This document shows, piece by piece, positions 52,902 to 62,369 of a DNA stretch of 64,000 bases. The notes under the pieces are model-generated. The model ran no database searches and had not been told where the DNA came from. It saw nothing but the letters and a program-made list of their open reading frames with translations. The stretch spans positions 59,960-123,959 of the forward strand of contig NZ_JAERQD010000018.1 in the NCBI RefSeq assembly GCF_016735695.1. The letters are read 5' to 3'. This DNA comes from Microvirga zambiensis WSM3693 (GTDB lineage: Bacteria; Pseudomonadota; Alphaproteobacteria; Rhizobiales; Beijerinckiaceae). Both the position numbers and the translations under genes were made by a program. The stretch's first letter is position 1, and each line of letters opens with the position of its first letter.

Positions 52902-53705
52902 CTAGCGCGGCACGATTCCGCGGCAGACCCAGGCGGTGGCGGAAAAGGATCGCGGGCCGTCGGGCTCGCCCGCCTCGTAGGCGGCGCGCAAGGCTTTCTC
53001 GAAGGCCTGACGGCGCTCCTCGTCGAGGCCAGTGGCATATTTTCCGAGCGGGCCTTCACCGTCGGCGATCGGGCGCCAGTAATCCTCGAAATCCTGGAAG
53101 TCCATGTGGATCGTGACGGCGGTCTCCTTGACCTTGTCGAGACCTGTCTTGCGCCAGAGCGCTTCCATCTGGCCGCGCCGCGTCAGCGGCTTGAAGTAGT
53201 TGTCGCCGCGGATCTTCGCAGCCGAGGGGTCGAGGACCGCAGCGGTGTCCCAGAACATGCGCTGGACCGGCATGCCGCCAAAACTGTCCCAGACGGCGGC
53301 GGCGACGATTCCGCCGGGTTTCGTCACGCGGGTCATCTCGGCAAGCGCCTGCTCGGATTCCGGGATGAAATGCAGCACGAGCAGCGCCAGGGTCCGGTCG
53401 AACGCATGGTCCGGGAAGGCAAGCTCGCAGGCATCGCCGCGGTCGATGGTGATCCGCGGGTCGGTGTTCCGCTCCCGTGCGGCCGCGACATAGGTCTCGG
53501 AGTAGTCGATCCCCTGGATGCTGATGATATCGGCGACTTCAGGGATGATGAAGGTCAGGCTGCCCGTGCCGCAGCCGACATCGAGCACGCGCTCGCCCGG
53601 TTCGAGCCCGGCGAATTCGAGAAAGGGCCGGGCCAGGCGCCGGCTCCAGCGGCCCATGAGCTGCTCGTACGCATCGGCACTTTTGGCATGGAACCTGGAG
53701 GACAT
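52902..53705 (-). CDS. SAM-dependent class I methyltransferase
   Basis: 267 residues. Rossmann motif I VLDVGCGTGSL, then the SAM loop (QGIDYSETYVAAARER) and motif IV-like LALLVLHFIPESEQALAEMTRVTKPGGIVAAAVWD. Belongs to the UbiE/small-molecule methyltransferase type; substrate unknown. GGAG lies six bases before ATG 53705. It lies upstream of purH on the same strand with a 90-bp gap. Confidence 0.88.
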   Translation of the reverse strand: MSSRFHAKSADAYEQLMGRWSRRLARPFLEFAGLEPGERVLDVGCGTGSLTFIIPEVADIISIQGIDYSETYVAAARERNTDPRITIDRGDACELAFPDHAFDRTLALLVLHFIPESEQALAEMTRVTKPGGIVAAAVWDSFGGMPVQRMFWDTAAVLDPSAAKIRGDNYFKPLTRRGQMEALWRKTGLDKVKETAVTIHMDFQDFEDYWRPIADGEGPLGKYATGLDEERRQAFEKALRAAYEAGEPDGPRSFSATAWVCRGIVPR

Positions 53706-53900
53706 GCTTCGCTCCAACCGCATCGGGGATCACGAACGCAACGCGGCTCAATCCTAGCAGACGAGCGGGCCTCGGTGTCAGTCCCTTCCGAGATGGTTCG
53801 AAATCACGGCCAGGGCCTTACCTCCGATGCCCATTTGCCTGCCGAGGAGGTCCGGTCATGCTTGCCGGGAAGCATGGTCAGGCAAAGACGGAGGGCAGCA

Positions 53901-54350
53901 ATGGGCGGTCTCGAGAAGGGCATCACGCGGGTCGGCGAGGGTTACGGGGGCAAATCGTGGAACATCCTGGGCCAGCTGTATTTTCCGAAAGCCTCCTGCA
54001 GCTCCACCTTCGCCTTCGAGACCAACAGCGATCCGGGGCAATATGTGCCGGTCCACATCCATCCCTCGCAGGACGAGTTCATCCTGGTGCTGGAAGGTGA
54101 GATCGACCTGAAGCTCGACGGGGTCTGGAGCAAGGCGAAGGCCGGCGATCTCGTGCGCATGCCGCGGGGCGTTCCGCACGGCTATTTCAACAAATCGGAC
54201 GCGCCGGCCCGCGCCCTGTTCTGGGTCTCTCCCGCAGGCAAGCTGGAGGCTCTCTTCGAGGCCCTGCACGACCTGAGCGACATACCGCGCGTGCTGCAGC
54301 TCTCCGCCGAGCACGAGGTCGATTTCCTGCCGCCCGAGGCGAACGAATGA
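53901..54350 (+). CDS. Cupin-domain protein
   Basis: 149-residue single cupin barrel. Motif 1 is PVHIHPSQDEFILVLEGEIDL (His, His and Glu metal ligands), motif 2 GDLVRMPRGVPHGYFNKSD (His). Likely a metal-binding enzyme or sensor of unknown substrate. GGAGGGCAGCA precedes the ATG. The open frame far upstream is antisense to the methyltransferase. Confidence 0.88.
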   Translation: MGGLEKGITRVGEGYGGKSWNILGQLYFPKASCSSTFAFETNSDPGQYVPVHIHPSQDEFILVLEGEIDLKLDGVWSKAKAGDLVRMPRGVPHGYFNKSDAPARALFWVSPAGKLEALFEALHDLSDIPRVLQLSAEHEVDFLPPEANE

Positions 54351-54497
54351 TCAGCTCTGCCTGGCCCGCCGAGCGCGCCTTGGCGGAAATCGCACAGCCG
54401 TCTTCATCGGATGCCCCCTGAGGAGTAGAATGCGCGCGGGCGCGATCGACCTGACGCTCTGACGAGCGCCGCCAACCTGTCATGTGGGAGAGCGGCC

Positions 54498-54896
54498 ATG
54501 TCCCTGAAGCTAGATCTTCTCGCGGCAATTTTCCTGCTCGCCTGCGAGCCGCCTACTGAGGCCCACGACATCTACCTGCATCTGACCGACTCGCGCGGCA
54601 GGCAGTGCTGCGACGATCGCGATTGCCGCCCCGCGCGTTATCGGTTCACCGCGGGCGGGGTGGAGATGTTCGCCTATGAGCGCTGGTTCGCGGTGCCGGC
54701 CGACCGGATTCAATACCGCGCGCTGCCCGGCGATACGGGCGAGACGGATGGCGGGCATTGGTGCGGCCTGGCCTATCAGCAGCGCAACGGCCGGGTGTCT
54801 CACATCACCCAGTGCGCGATCCTTCCGCCCTACGCCGCGGAGCGCATGAACCTGCCCATGGCTGTCAGCGAGCGAAGCGCCAAGCCTGGTCCATAG
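54498..54896 (+). CDS. Small secreted Cys-rich hypothetical protein
   Basis: 132 residues with a short signal peptide (LDLLAAIFLLACEPPTEA) and a Cys-rich segment, RQCCDDRDCRPARYR. It then has a WFAVPADRIQYRALPGD-like block and HWCGLAYQQRNGRVSHITQCAILPP, five Cys in all. Similar small proteins exist in Rhizobiales, but I know of no assigned function. The Cys pattern suggests disulfides in the periplasm. GGGAGAGCGG precedes the ATG. Confidence 0.75.
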   Translation: MSLKLDLLAAIFLLACEPPTEAHDIYLHLTDSRGRQCCDDRDCRPARYRFTAGGVEMFAYERWFAVPADRIQYRALPGDTGETDGGHWCGLAYQQRNGRVSHITQCAILPPYAAERMNLPMAVSERSAKPGP

Positions 54897-54939
54897 CGCA
54901 TTTTGGCTTGCGGATCTCGACGGCCGGGGAGCGCCTGTT

Positions 54940-56697
54940 TCAGATCAGCTCCGGCCCGAGATCCTGGGGCTCGCCCGGATCGTAGCTGCGCGCCAGGCGC
55001 TCGAAGCGCCAGCGCACGGTGGGCGTCTCGCTCGGGCGGATCGTCAGCACGATCTGTTCCGTGCGGCGCATGCCCTCGGCGGTGGCGAGAAAGATGCTGT
55101 CCTCGAGCTGCGCCTCGGCGGGGGCGGCGGAAAACTGCCAGGCCTCCTTGTTGGGGAGCACCAGCATGACGATCCGGCCCCCTTGCGCGCGGCTCGCCCT
55201 GATGCCGGGCGCGAGGTGGAAGCGGATGACCGCCTGCGCCATTCCCCCGCGTCCGCCCTCGGTCAGGAACGTGTCCTCGCCGTCGAGCATGTTGCCCTTG
55301 GGCGAGAGCTGCCAGCGCCGCTCATGGGTGATGCCGAAGCGCGGCTTGTAGCCGTCATGGCCGGCGCCGAGGATCTGCGCGTGTTCGCGCTCGCCGCGTT
55401 CCGTCGTCACGCGCTCGGGACCGCTGATCACGATGGGGCCGACCCGGCGCCGCAGCCAGGCGGAGATCCGGCGCTGCAGGAAGCCGCCTTTCTTGTCGAG
55501 GATCTGGCACGACGAGACGTCGTCGATGGAGGCGGTGGAATGCGCCGCCGTCGAGCGCGAGGCCTGGATGATCGCATCGCCCGCGATATAGGGCGTTCCG
55601 CAATTGACCACGATGCGCTGCGCGGCGCTCGAGAATTCGAAGGACAGGCAGCCCGCACCGGCATGCTGCGACAGGGGGCGCGGCGGGGGCGCGCCCACAT
55701 CGGCCACCAGCAGGGTGCGGCCGGCCTCCAGCCGCTCATAGCCGGAATAGGGCGCGTGCTGGATCGGCTGGCTGCGCATGTCGTCATAGGTGAGCAGCGT
55801 CGCCAGGTGGTCGGCGGCCGTCACGCCCATGCCGTTGAAATGGGAGAGGGTGCCGTCCCCGTGGCGGAACAGTCGCACCATCGGCAGCATCCGGTCGATG
55901 GCATGCAGCAGGGAATCGGGCGTATCGACCTCGCGGCTGGCGAACATCTGGCGCAGGGGCAGGAGATCGAACAGGAGATCGACCGCGATGCGCGGATTGC
56001 GGCTGACATGGCCGCCATCGGCCAGGATCTGCCGTTCGAGCTCGCGGGCGAGCAGGCGGCTCGCACGTCTCAGGTTGCGCTCGAGGCCTTCGCAGCACAG
56101 GCCGGCATAGCAGAGCGCGAGCGCCGCCATCAGCTGCTGGAAGGGCAGGGCACCGGCACGCACCTGCCGTTCCAGCTTGCGCACGTGCTGGCCGATGATT
56201 CGCAGGAAGCGCTGATAGAAGGCGTGGTCGGCGCCCTCCAGGATCAGCGGCGACTGGCTGATCAGGGACATGAGCCGCCGCGCCGTGATCTCGGGGCTGC
56301 AGGCAATGCGCTTGTCGCCGAGCTTGGAGGTGACGAACTCGTCCACCAGGGAGCGGGCATTGGCCTGGGCGAGAGCGGTGCCGGCGGCCCGCAAATGGCG
56401 CAGCCAGCCGAAGCCGTAGAGCGCCTCGCCCCAGGCACGGCTCGGCGGGGTGAAGGCGAAGGGCGAGCGCCCGCCCGTGGTGATGGCGCGGCCGGAAAAG
56501 GCGAAGAAGCCGGAATAGATGTCGGTGGCGATGGTGGGATCGGCCGTGCGCAGATCCTGCGGCGCGAAGTGCAGCCGCGTCGGCACGGGGGCGCTGGACA
56601 GGCGCGTCAGGCTCCACACCGCGCCTTCGCGCATGGCACGGCCGGCTTCGCGCGCGGCAAGCCTGTACAGACGCCAGCGATCCGGCCCGAAATCCAC
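54940..56697 (-). CDS. Heparinase II/III-like family protein
   Basis: 585 residues. The N-terminal helical (alginate-lyase-like toroid) domain runs to about residue 330; the C-terminal beta-sandwich (Hepar_II_III) domain contains LLVADVGAPPPRPLSQHAGAGCLSFEFSSAAQRIVVNCGTPY and RRWQLSPKGNMLDGEDTFL. No signal peptide is seen, unlike secreted lyases. Positioned between rsmB and purH in many Rhizobiales, which argues for a conserved cellular role in polysaccharide turnover; the substrate is unknown. The start is GTG, with AAGGAG before it. Confidence 0.87.
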   Translation of the reverse strand: MDFGPDRWRLYRLAAREAGRAMREGAVWSLTRLSSAPVPTRLHFAPQDLRTADPTIATDIYSGFFAFSGRAITTGGRSPFAFTPPSRAWGEALYGFGWLRHLRAAGTALAQANARSLVDEFVTSKLGDKRIACSPEITARRLMSLISQSPLILEGADHAFYQRFLRIIGQHVRKLERQVRAGALPFQQLMAALALCYAGLCCEGLERNLRRASRLLARELERQILADGGHVSRNPRIAVDLLFDLLPLRQMFASREVDTPDSLLHAIDRMLPMVRLFRHGDGTLSHFNGMGVTAADHLATLLTYDDMRSQPIQHAPYSGYERLEAGRTLLVADVGAPPPRPLSQHAGAGCLSFEFSSAAQRIVVNCGTPYIAGDAIIQASRSTAAHSTASIDDVSSCQILDKKGGFLQRRISAWLRRRVGPIVISGPERVTTERGEREHAQILGAGHDGYKPRFGITHERRWQLSPKGNMLDGEDTFLTEGGRGGMAQAVIRFHLAPGIRASRAQGGRIVMLVLPNKEAWQFSAAPAEAQLEDSIFLATAEGMRRTEQIVLTIRPSETPTVRWRFERLARSYDPGEPQDLGPELI

Positions 56698-56749
56698 CCG
56701 TGGCGCTCCTTCTTTTCGGCTTAAGAGCCCCTGACAAAACCAACCTGAG

Positions 56750-56856
56750 CCTCATCCCGAGGAGGACCATCAGGTCCGTCTCGAAGGACGAGGCGCTTCC
56801 AGAGAGCACTGGAACCTCCTTCGAGACGGTCACTTCGTGATCTCCTCAGGATGAGG
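56750..56856. repeat. Dispersed palindromic repeat, family B copy 5
   Basis: CCTCATCCCGAGGAGG ... CTCCTCAGGATGAGG, inner GTCTCGAAGGACGAGG / CCTCCTTCGAGACGG. It fills the 240-bp gap between rsmB and the heparinase-like gene, both leftward. Confidence 0.84.
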
Positions 56857-56935
56857 GGGTTTGGTTAGACGCTCCAGTCGCTGTCAACTTAGGTGAGGAG
56901 TTCCTGCTGACCGGTTAACAGCCGGTTCACCCTGT

Positions 56936-58246
56936 TCACGATCCTCTGTGCACAAACCGTGCGACAAAGAAGCCGTCGAGGCCGGAGCGGTCGTGATCGT
57001 TTAGGACGAGCTGGCTCGGCAGTGTTCGGAGATCGCCCTGCGGCGTGATGCATTCGCTGAGGCCGCCGATCTCGTCGGGCGTCACCTTTTGCCGGACAAA
57101 TTCGGGATGGCGGGCAAGGAAGGCCTCGGCCTGAAGCTCGCCCTCCTCGGCCTCGAGGGAGCAGGTGCAATAGACCAGCCGGCCGCCGTCCTTCAGCAGG
57201 CTCGCCGCCTTGTCGAGGAGGCGGGTCTGAAGGCCGGAGAGCTTGCGGATGTCCGCCTCGCTCTTGGTCCAGGCCACGTCCGGATGGCGGCGGATCGTGC
57301 CGGTGGCCGAGCAGGGGGCATCGAGCAGGATCGCATCGAAAGGCTCAGCAGTGAGCTTTTCCGCATCGATGGCCTTGGTCTCGGCCTTCAGCTGAAGGCG
57401 GGCGAGATTTTCCTTGAGACGCTCCAGGCGCTTCGCCGAGCGGTCGACGGCGAGCACCTCGGCGCCGGCCACTGCCAGCTGTGCGGTCTTGCCGCCGGGC
57501 GCGGCGCAGAGATCGGCGATGCGCTCGCCGGCTTTGGCGTGAAGCAGGCGGGCGGGCAGCGCCGCGGCGGCGTCCTGCACCCAGAATTCGCCGTCCTCGT
57601 AACCCGGGAGGTCGCGAATCGCGGTGCGCTCGACGAGGCGGATGCTGCCGGTGGGCAGGAGAACGCCTCCCAAGCGCTCGGCCCAGGCTTCGGGATCTGT
57701 CTTCACCGTCAGGTCGACGGAGGCCATGGCGCGATGCGCCTCGGCAATCTGCGTGGCGAGAGGCTCGCCATATTGCGCGATCCAGCGCTCTTCGAGCCAG
57801 GTCGGCGTATCGAGCCAGGGATCGCTTTCGGCCAGGATCTGCTCACGCTCGCGGGCGACGCGGCGCAGGACGGCGTTGATGAAGCCGCCGGCGTGATGGA
57901 GCTTGGGATCGTCCTGAGCGATCTGCACGGCGCTGTCGACGGCGGCATGGTCGGGCACGTCGAGGAAGAGGATCTGCGCCGCGCCGATGGCGAGCAGATG
58001 CATCAGGCGCTCGTCCTTGGGCGGCTTGTTGAGCCTCTCGCGCAGGGCATGGCCGAGCGTCCCCAGGCGCCGGAAGGTGACGATGGCGATGGCGCGGGCG
58101 AGCGCCTCGTCGCGCGAAGAGAGCTTCTCCGCGCGGGACAGCTCCTCCATGACGTCGTCGAGCGGCACGCGCCGCTTCATGGTCTCCGTTACCGCCATCC
58201 AGGCGAGGCGGCGTGGCCCGAGGCCCTGTTCGTCCGATTGATCCAA
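56936..58246 (-). CDS. rsmB: 16S rRNA (cytosine-967-C5) methyltransferase RsmB
   Basis: 436 residues. The N-terminal NusB-like RNA-binding domain (to ~150) is followed by the RsmB/NOP methyltransferase: ADLCAAPGGKTAQLA (SAM), DAPCSATGTIRRHPD and YCTCSLEAEEGE with the two catalytic Cys. I chose TTG 58246 because GGGGA lies just ahead; TTG 58258 is an alternative. The gene overlaps or abuts the htpX stop, so the two are co-transcribed. Confidence 0.92.
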   Translation of the reverse strand: MDQSDEQGLGPRRLAWMAVTETMKRRVPLDDVMEELSRAEKLSSRDEALARAIAIVTFRRLGTLGHALRERLNKPPKDERLMHLLAIGAAQILFLDVPDHAAVDSAVQIAQDDPKLHHAGGFINAVLRRVAREREQILAESDPWLDTPTWLEERWIAQYGEPLATQIAEAHRAMASVDLTVKTDPEAWAERLGGVLLPTGSIRLVERTAIRDLPGYEDGEFWVQDAAAALPARLLHAKAGERIADLCAAPGGKTAQLAVAGAEVLAVDRSAKRLERLKENLARLQLKAETKAIDAEKLTAEPFDAILLDAPCSATGTIRRHPDVAWTKSEADIRKLSGLQTRLLDKAASLLKDGGRLVYCTCSLEAEEGELQAEAFLARHPEFVRQKVTPDEIGGLSECITPQGDLRTLPSQLVLNDHDRSGLDGFFVARFVHRGS

Positions 58247-58248
58247 AA

Positions 58249-59199
58249 CTATCCCCAAGGCCCGCGACGGGGGCCGGTCGAGCCCCCGGTGGAACCCCCA
58301 GCGGGGCCCCAGGGACTCGATGAACTCTGCTGGAAGAAGCCGGGTTGCTGCGCCGGCACGCCCATCTCCTGCGCCAAAGCGTGCAGGGCTGCAATCCGGT
58401 TTTCCGTCGCGGGATGGGTCGAGAACAGGTTGTCCACGCCCCGTCCCGAGAGCGGGTTGATGATGAAGAGGGAGGCCGAGGCCGGATGGCGCTCGGCATC
58501 CATGTTCGGAATATGCGCCACGCCGCCGGCGATGCGGGCGAGCGCCGAGGCGAGCGAGAGAGGCTGGCCTGAGATCTCGGCGCCCATCCGGTCGGCGTCG
58601 TATTCGCGCGAGCGGCTGATCGCCATCTGGATGATCATGGCGGCGAAGGGCGCGATGAGCGCGGTCGCCAGCATCACGATCGGGTTCGGCCGGTTCTCGC
58701 CCCGCCCGCCGAAGAGAAAGCCGAACTGCGCCAGCGTCGCGATGGCGCCGGCGATGGTGGCGCTCACCGTCATGATGAGCGTGTCGCGGTTCTTGATATG
58801 GGCGAGCTCGTGCGCCATCACCCCTGCGATCTCGTCACGGGAAAGCATTTGCAGGAGGCCCGTGGTGGCCGCGACCGCCGCGTTCTCCGGGTTGCGCCCG
58901 GTGGCGAAGGCGTTGGGCTGCGGATTGTCGATGAGATAGACCCGCGGCATCGGCAGGCCGGCGCGCCCCGCGAGATCGCGCACCATGCGGACGAGCTCCG
59001 GCGCGGTGCGCTCGTCCACCTCCACCGCGTGGTGGGCGGCGAGTGCCAGCCTGTCGGAATTCCAATAGGCGAAGAGGTTGGTCGCGAGCCCCAACCCCAG
59101 CGCGATCATCATGCCGGTCCCGCCGCCGAGAAAGTAACCGACGACGCCGAACAGGGCCATCAGGCCAGCCAGCAGCATTCCGGTCTTGACGGTGTTCAT
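58249..59199 (-). CDS. htpX: Membrane zinc protease HtpX
   Basis: 316-residue M48B metalloprotease: two N-terminal membrane helices, the HELAH zinc motif (His130, Glu131, His134), a third ligand Glu in [14 protein letters not shown], and further helices. The C-terminal tail is low complexity ([21 protein letters not shown]). It degrades misfolded membrane proteins alongside FtsH. GGAG six bases ahead of ATG 59199 supports this start rather than GTG 59211. Confidence 0.95.
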   Translation of the reverse strand: MNTVKTGMLLAGLMALFGVVGYFLGGGTGMMIALGLGLATNLFAYWNSDRLALAAHHAVEVDERTAPELVRMVRDLAGRAGLPMPRVYLIDNPQPNAFATGRNPENAAVAATTGLLQMLSRDEIAGVMAHELAHIKNRDTLIMTVSATIAGAIATLAQFGFLFGGRGENRPNPIVMLATALIAPFAAMIIQMAISRSREYDADRMGAEISGQPLSLASALARIAGGVAHIPNMDAERHPASASLFIINPLSGRGVDNLFSTHPATENRIAALHALAQEMGVPAQQPGFFQQSSSSPWGPAGGSTGGSTGPRRGPWG

Positions 59200-59318
59200 C
59201 GGGGTCTCCACCTCGTGGTCAGCGTAACTTCCATCGCTTGATCCCTATGTGGGAACGGTCCAGCTCGCTCCCAAGGGGCCCCTCCCAGGGAGAGCGGAGA
59301 TCTGGCATAAGGCGCCCC

Positions 59319-59549
59319 ATGAGCATGAACGACAACACCCCCTCTGATCACCCCATCGAAGGCGCAGCCCCCGGCAAGCCCCTGTCGCCGGCCGCCCGGC
59401 GCGCCCTCGAGGAGGCCGCTCAACGGCGCGTCGAGATCGATGCCCGCGCGGCCGAGATCGCGAGGCAGAAGGAGCTTCAGGGCCGCGGCGGCCTCGAGCC
59501 CGTCCGTTACGACGATTGGGAAGTGAAAGGCCTGGCGAGCGATTTCTGA
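59319..59549 (+). CDS. SdhAF4/DUF1674-type small protein
   Basis: 76 residues with the family C-terminus GRGGLEPVRYDDWEVKGLASDF and an Ala/Arg-rich helical body. DUF1674 proteins correspond to SdhAF4, a succinate dehydrogenase assembly factor in mitochondria that helps flavinylated SdhA. The bacterial role is inferred. Divergent from htpX; start AAGGCGCCCC then ATG. Confidence 0.85.
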   Translation: MSMNDNTPSDHPIEGAAPGKPLSPAARRALEEAAQRRVEIDARAAEIARQKELQGRGGLEPVRYDDWEVKGLASDF

Positions 59550-59566
59550 AAATTTTTCAGGCCGCA

Positions 59567-59593
59567 TGTCACATTCGGCATCGCCGTCTCGTC
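59567..59593 (+). promoter_or_regulatory. ECF41-type promoter of the AhpD-like gene
   Basis: TGTCACA (59567-59573), a 16-bp spacer and CGTC (59590-59593), 36 bases ahead of the AhpD-like ATG. This matches the ECF41 -35/-10 motif reported for these sigma factors and lies upstream of the gene that overlaps the ECF41 sigma gene, implying autoregulation of the pair. Confidence 0.75.
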
Positions 59594-59629
59594 TTAGCAT
59601 CGTACGCAACACGACAAGGACTTAAGACG

Positions 59630-60094
59630 ATGCTGAAAGCCCGGTTGATTCCCTACGAAGTCGCTCCCGGCGCCCTCAAGCCCATGATCGAGCTGGAAAA
59701 GAGCTTCAAGAACAGCCGTCTCGAGCACAGCCTGATCGAGCTGGTGAAGACCCGCGCCTCGCAGATCAACGGCTGCGCCTATTGCGTCCACATGCACACC
59801 AAGGATGCCCGCGCCAATGGCGAGAGCGAGGAGCGGCTTTATCTTCTGAGCGCCTGGCGCGAATCCCCGCTCTACAGCGAGCGCGAGCGGGCCGCGCTCG
59901 CCTGGACCGAGGCTCTGACGCTGATCTCCGAGACCCATGCTCCCGACGAGGATTATGCGGAACTCAGCCGGCACTTCACGCCGGAGGAGCAGGTCAGCCT
60001 GACCCTGCTGATCGGCGCGATCAACACCTGGAACCGGATCGCCATCGGCTTCCGCTCCATCCATCCGGTCGAGGCGAGCCGTGCCGCTGCCTGA
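59630..60094 (+). CDS. AhpD/carboxymuconolactone-decarboxylase-like protein (ECF41 partner)
   Basis: 154-residue alpha-helical CMD-family protein with the redox motif CAYCVHMHTKDAR (Cys49, Cys52, His56), as in AhpD, and LRxxPLYSERERAALAWTEALTL-like segment. Probably an oxidoreductase handling peroxide or electrophile stress. The open frame upstream is not used: ATG 59630 follows the ECF41 promoter. Its 3' end overlaps the sigma factor start by 14 bases, so they are translationally linked. CMD genes are the standard neighbours of ECF41. Confidence 0.9.
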   Translation: MLKARLIPYEVAPGALKPMIELEKSFKNSRLEHSLIELVKTRASQINGCAYCVHMHTKDARANGESEERLYLLSAWRESPLYSERERAALAWTEALTLISETHAPDEDYAELSRHFTPEEQVSLTLLIGAINTWNRIAIGFRSIHPVEASRAAA

Positions 60095-60974
60095 CGGCGA
60101 CGCCGCGGACCGGTTCCAGCCCTTCAGGCCGGGGCTGGTCCGCCTCGCCTACCGCATGCTCGGCTCCATCGCGGAGGCCGAGGATGTGGTGCAGGAGGCC
60201 TATATCCGCTGGCACCAGACGGACCGCACCATGATCCGGGAGCCCGGCGCCTTCCTGTCGAAGACCGTGACGCGCCTGTGCCTCGACATCCTCAAATCGG
60301 CGCGGGTCAGGCGCGAGACCTATATCGGGCCCTGGCTGCCCGAGCCGGTTCTGGAAACGAGAGACGAGGACGAGATGAGCGAGGATCTCTCCATGACGCT
60401 GATGCTGGCGCTGGAGCGGCTCTCGCCCCTCGAACGCGCGGCTTTCCTGTTGCACGACGTCTTCGGCCTCGGATTCGACGAGATCGCCGCGACCCTTGAG
60501 CGGGACCCGGCGGCCGTCCGGCAGCTCGCGGCGCGGGCGCGCAGGAACGTGCGGGCCGAGCGGCCGCGCTATGCCATCGACCGGGAGGAGGGCGAGCGGA
60601 TGACCGACGCCTTTCTCGCCGCCTCGCGCAGCGGCGATTTGACGGCGCTTCGCAATCTCCTGGCCGAGAACGTGGTGGCCTATACGGATGGCGGCGGCAT
60701 CCGCAACGCGGCGCTCAATCCGCTCTTCGGTGTCCGCAGGGTGTCCAGCTTCTTCGGCGGCGTGGCGCGCAAGAGCGCCTTCGCCGTTCCGCCCGTTCTC
60801 TACAGGGGCCTGATCAACGGTCTTCCCGGCTACGTCACCCTCGAGAAGGACGGGGTCGTCCAGACCACGGCCATCGACATCGAGGACGGCCGCATCGTCG
60901 GGGTCTACATCGTCCGCAACCCGGAGAAGCTCGGACATCTCTCGGATCTCATCGGTTCCGGAACCCTTTCCTGA
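60081..60974 (+). CDS. sigJ: ECF41 family RNA polymerase sigma factor (SigJ-like)
   Basis: 297 residues. Sigma region 2 (GLVRLAYRMLGSIAEAEDVVQEAYIRW) and region 4 (LERLSPLERAAFLLHDVFGLGFDEIAATL) are followed by a fused C-terminal SnoaL-like domain. ECF41 hallmarks are all visible: WLPEP in the linker (residues 85-89), DGGG (203-206) and NPEKL at the end (280-284). This extension takes the place of an anti-sigma factor and controls activity. It has no separate anti-sigma gene, as expected for the group. Confidence 0.95.
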   Translation: MPLPDGDAADRFQPFRPGLVRLAYRMLGSIAEAEDVVQEAYIRWHQTDRTMIREPGAFLSKTVTRLCLDILKSARVRRETYIGPWLPEPVLETRDEDEMSEDLSMTLMLALERLSPLERAAFLLHDVFGLGFDEIAATLERDPAAVRQLAARARRNVRAERPRYAIDREEGERMTDAFLAASRSGDLTALRNLLAENVVAYTDGGGIRNAALNPLFGVRRVSSFFGGVARKSAFAVPPVLYRGLINGLPGYVTLEKDGVVQTTAIDIEDGRIVGVYIVRNPEKLGHLSDLIGSGTLS

Positions 60975-61046
60975 GGTGGATTGCGGAGCAGGGCAGGTTG
61001 TTCTGCCTGCCGCCGCCCGCTACCTTGCCCCGAAAGGGGAAGATGC

Positions 61047-62360
61047 ATGGCTGGGGCAGGCGAGACGGCACGGCTGGAGATGTTCCGGGATCTGTTGCGC
61101 GATGCGCATCGCGCGCTCGATCTCCAGTTCGGCTTTGAGCTGTGGGACGGCTCGACGATCCCGGCCGATCTGCCCTCCTATGCCATGCGCCTCGTGATCA
61201 GGCGCGAGAGCGTGATCGCCGCTCTTCTGCGCCGCCCGAACCTGGACACGGCGCTCAACGCCTATGTGTCCGGGCTGCTCGATCTCAAGAATGGCACCAT
61301 CTTCGACCTCGCCGATCAGCGTCCGCGCGGCAAGGTCGGGCGCCAGCTGAGGGGGATGAGCAAGCTCAAGGCGCTGAAGACCGCCTACCATTTCCTGCGC
61401 GCTCCGGCCGACATGCCGCGCCCGCTCGCCCGGGTCGAGGACAAGGCGGATGCCCGCGACGGCAAACCCCAGACCAACAAGCAGAACGTCGCCTACCATT
61501 ACGACGTGTCGAACGAGTTCTATCAGCTCTTCCTCGACCCGGAGATGGTCTATACCTGCGCCTATTTTCAGCCGGACTGGCACGACGACATCGCCCGCGC
61601 GCAACGGGACAAGCTCGACATGATCTGCCGCAAGCTGCGGCTCAAACCCGGCGAGCGCCTGCTCGACATCGGCTGCGGCTGGGGCGCGCTCATCTGCCAT
61701 GCGGCGCAGCATTACGGGGTCAAGGCGACGGGCGTGACGCTTGCCGAGGAGCAGGCGGCTCTGGCGCGGGAAAAGGTGCAGCGCCTTGGGCTTCAGGACC
61801 GTGTCGAGGTGCTGGTGAAGGACTTCACCCAGATGGAGGGCGAGTTCGACAAGATCTCCTCCATCGGCATGTTCGAGCATGTGGGGATCAAGAACCACCC
61901 GTCCTATTTTTCCGCCGTGCATCGCCTGCTGCGCCCGCGCGGGCTCTATCTCCACCACACCATCGCGCGGCGCGCCAAGAAGAGCGACAAGGCCTTCCGG
62001 AGGCTCAAGCCCGAATACAAGGCACTCACTCGCTACATCTTTCCCGGCGGCGAGCTCGATCATCTCGGCATGTCGGTCGCCAATCTCGAGCGCCACGGCT
62101 TCGAGGTGCACGACGTGGAGGCCTGGCGCGAGCATTACCAGCGCACCACGCGCCTGTGGTGGGAGAGGCTCGACGCCCACCGGAAGGAAGCGGAGGCGCT
62201 CGTCGGGCCGGAAAAGACCCGCATGTGGCTGCTCTATCTCGCCGGCTGCTCGCTCGCCTTCGAACGCGCGGCGGTGGGTGTGAACCAGACGCTCGCCTCC
62301 AAGCGCACCCGCGGCCCCGCGGGCCTGCCGCCGAGCCGGGCGGACCTGTATTCTTCGTGA
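61047..62360 (+). CDS. cfa: Cyclopropane-fatty-acyl-phospholipid synthase family methyltransferase
   Basis: 437 residues. SAM motif LDIGCGWGALICHAAQHYGVKATGVTL, preceded by VAYHYDVSNEFYQLFLDPEMVYTCAYF, the CFA-synthase signature. FEHVGIKNHPSYF and GGELDHLGM motifs follow. An N-terminal extension (~100 residues) as in alphaproteobacterial CFA synthases precedes the core. Methylates the double bond of membrane lipids to a cyclopropane. ATG 61047 has GGGGAAG ahead; 73 bases after the sigma gene, so possibly in the ECF41-driven transcript. Confidence 0.93.
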   Translation: MAGAGETARLEMFRDLLRDAHRALDLQFGFELWDGSTIPADLPSYAMRLVIRRESVIAALLRRPNLDTALNAYVSGLLDLKNGTIFDLADQRPRGKVGRQLRGMSKLKALKTAYHFLRAPADMPRPLARVEDKADARDGKPQTNKQNVAYHYDVSNEFYQLFLDPEMVYTCAYFQPDWHDDIARAQRDKLDMICRKLRLKPGERLLDIGCGWGALICHAAQHYGVKATGVTLAEEQAALAREKVQRLGLQDRVEVLVKDFTQMEGEFDKISSIGMFEHVGIKNHPSYFSAVHRLLRPRGLYLHHTIARRAKKSDKAFRRLKPEYKALTRYIFPGGELDHLGMSVANLERHGFEVHDVEAWREHYQRTTRLWWERLDAHRKEAEALVGPEKTRMWLLYLAGCSLAFERAAVGVNQTLASKRTRGPAGLPPSRADLYSS

Positions 62361-62369
62361 GAGGCCGCC

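Noticed and set aside
59516..59629. Upstream extension of the AhpD-like gene
   Set aside because: Would place the start before the ECF41 promoter and overlap the DUF1674 gene; ATG 59630 fits the promoter spacing.
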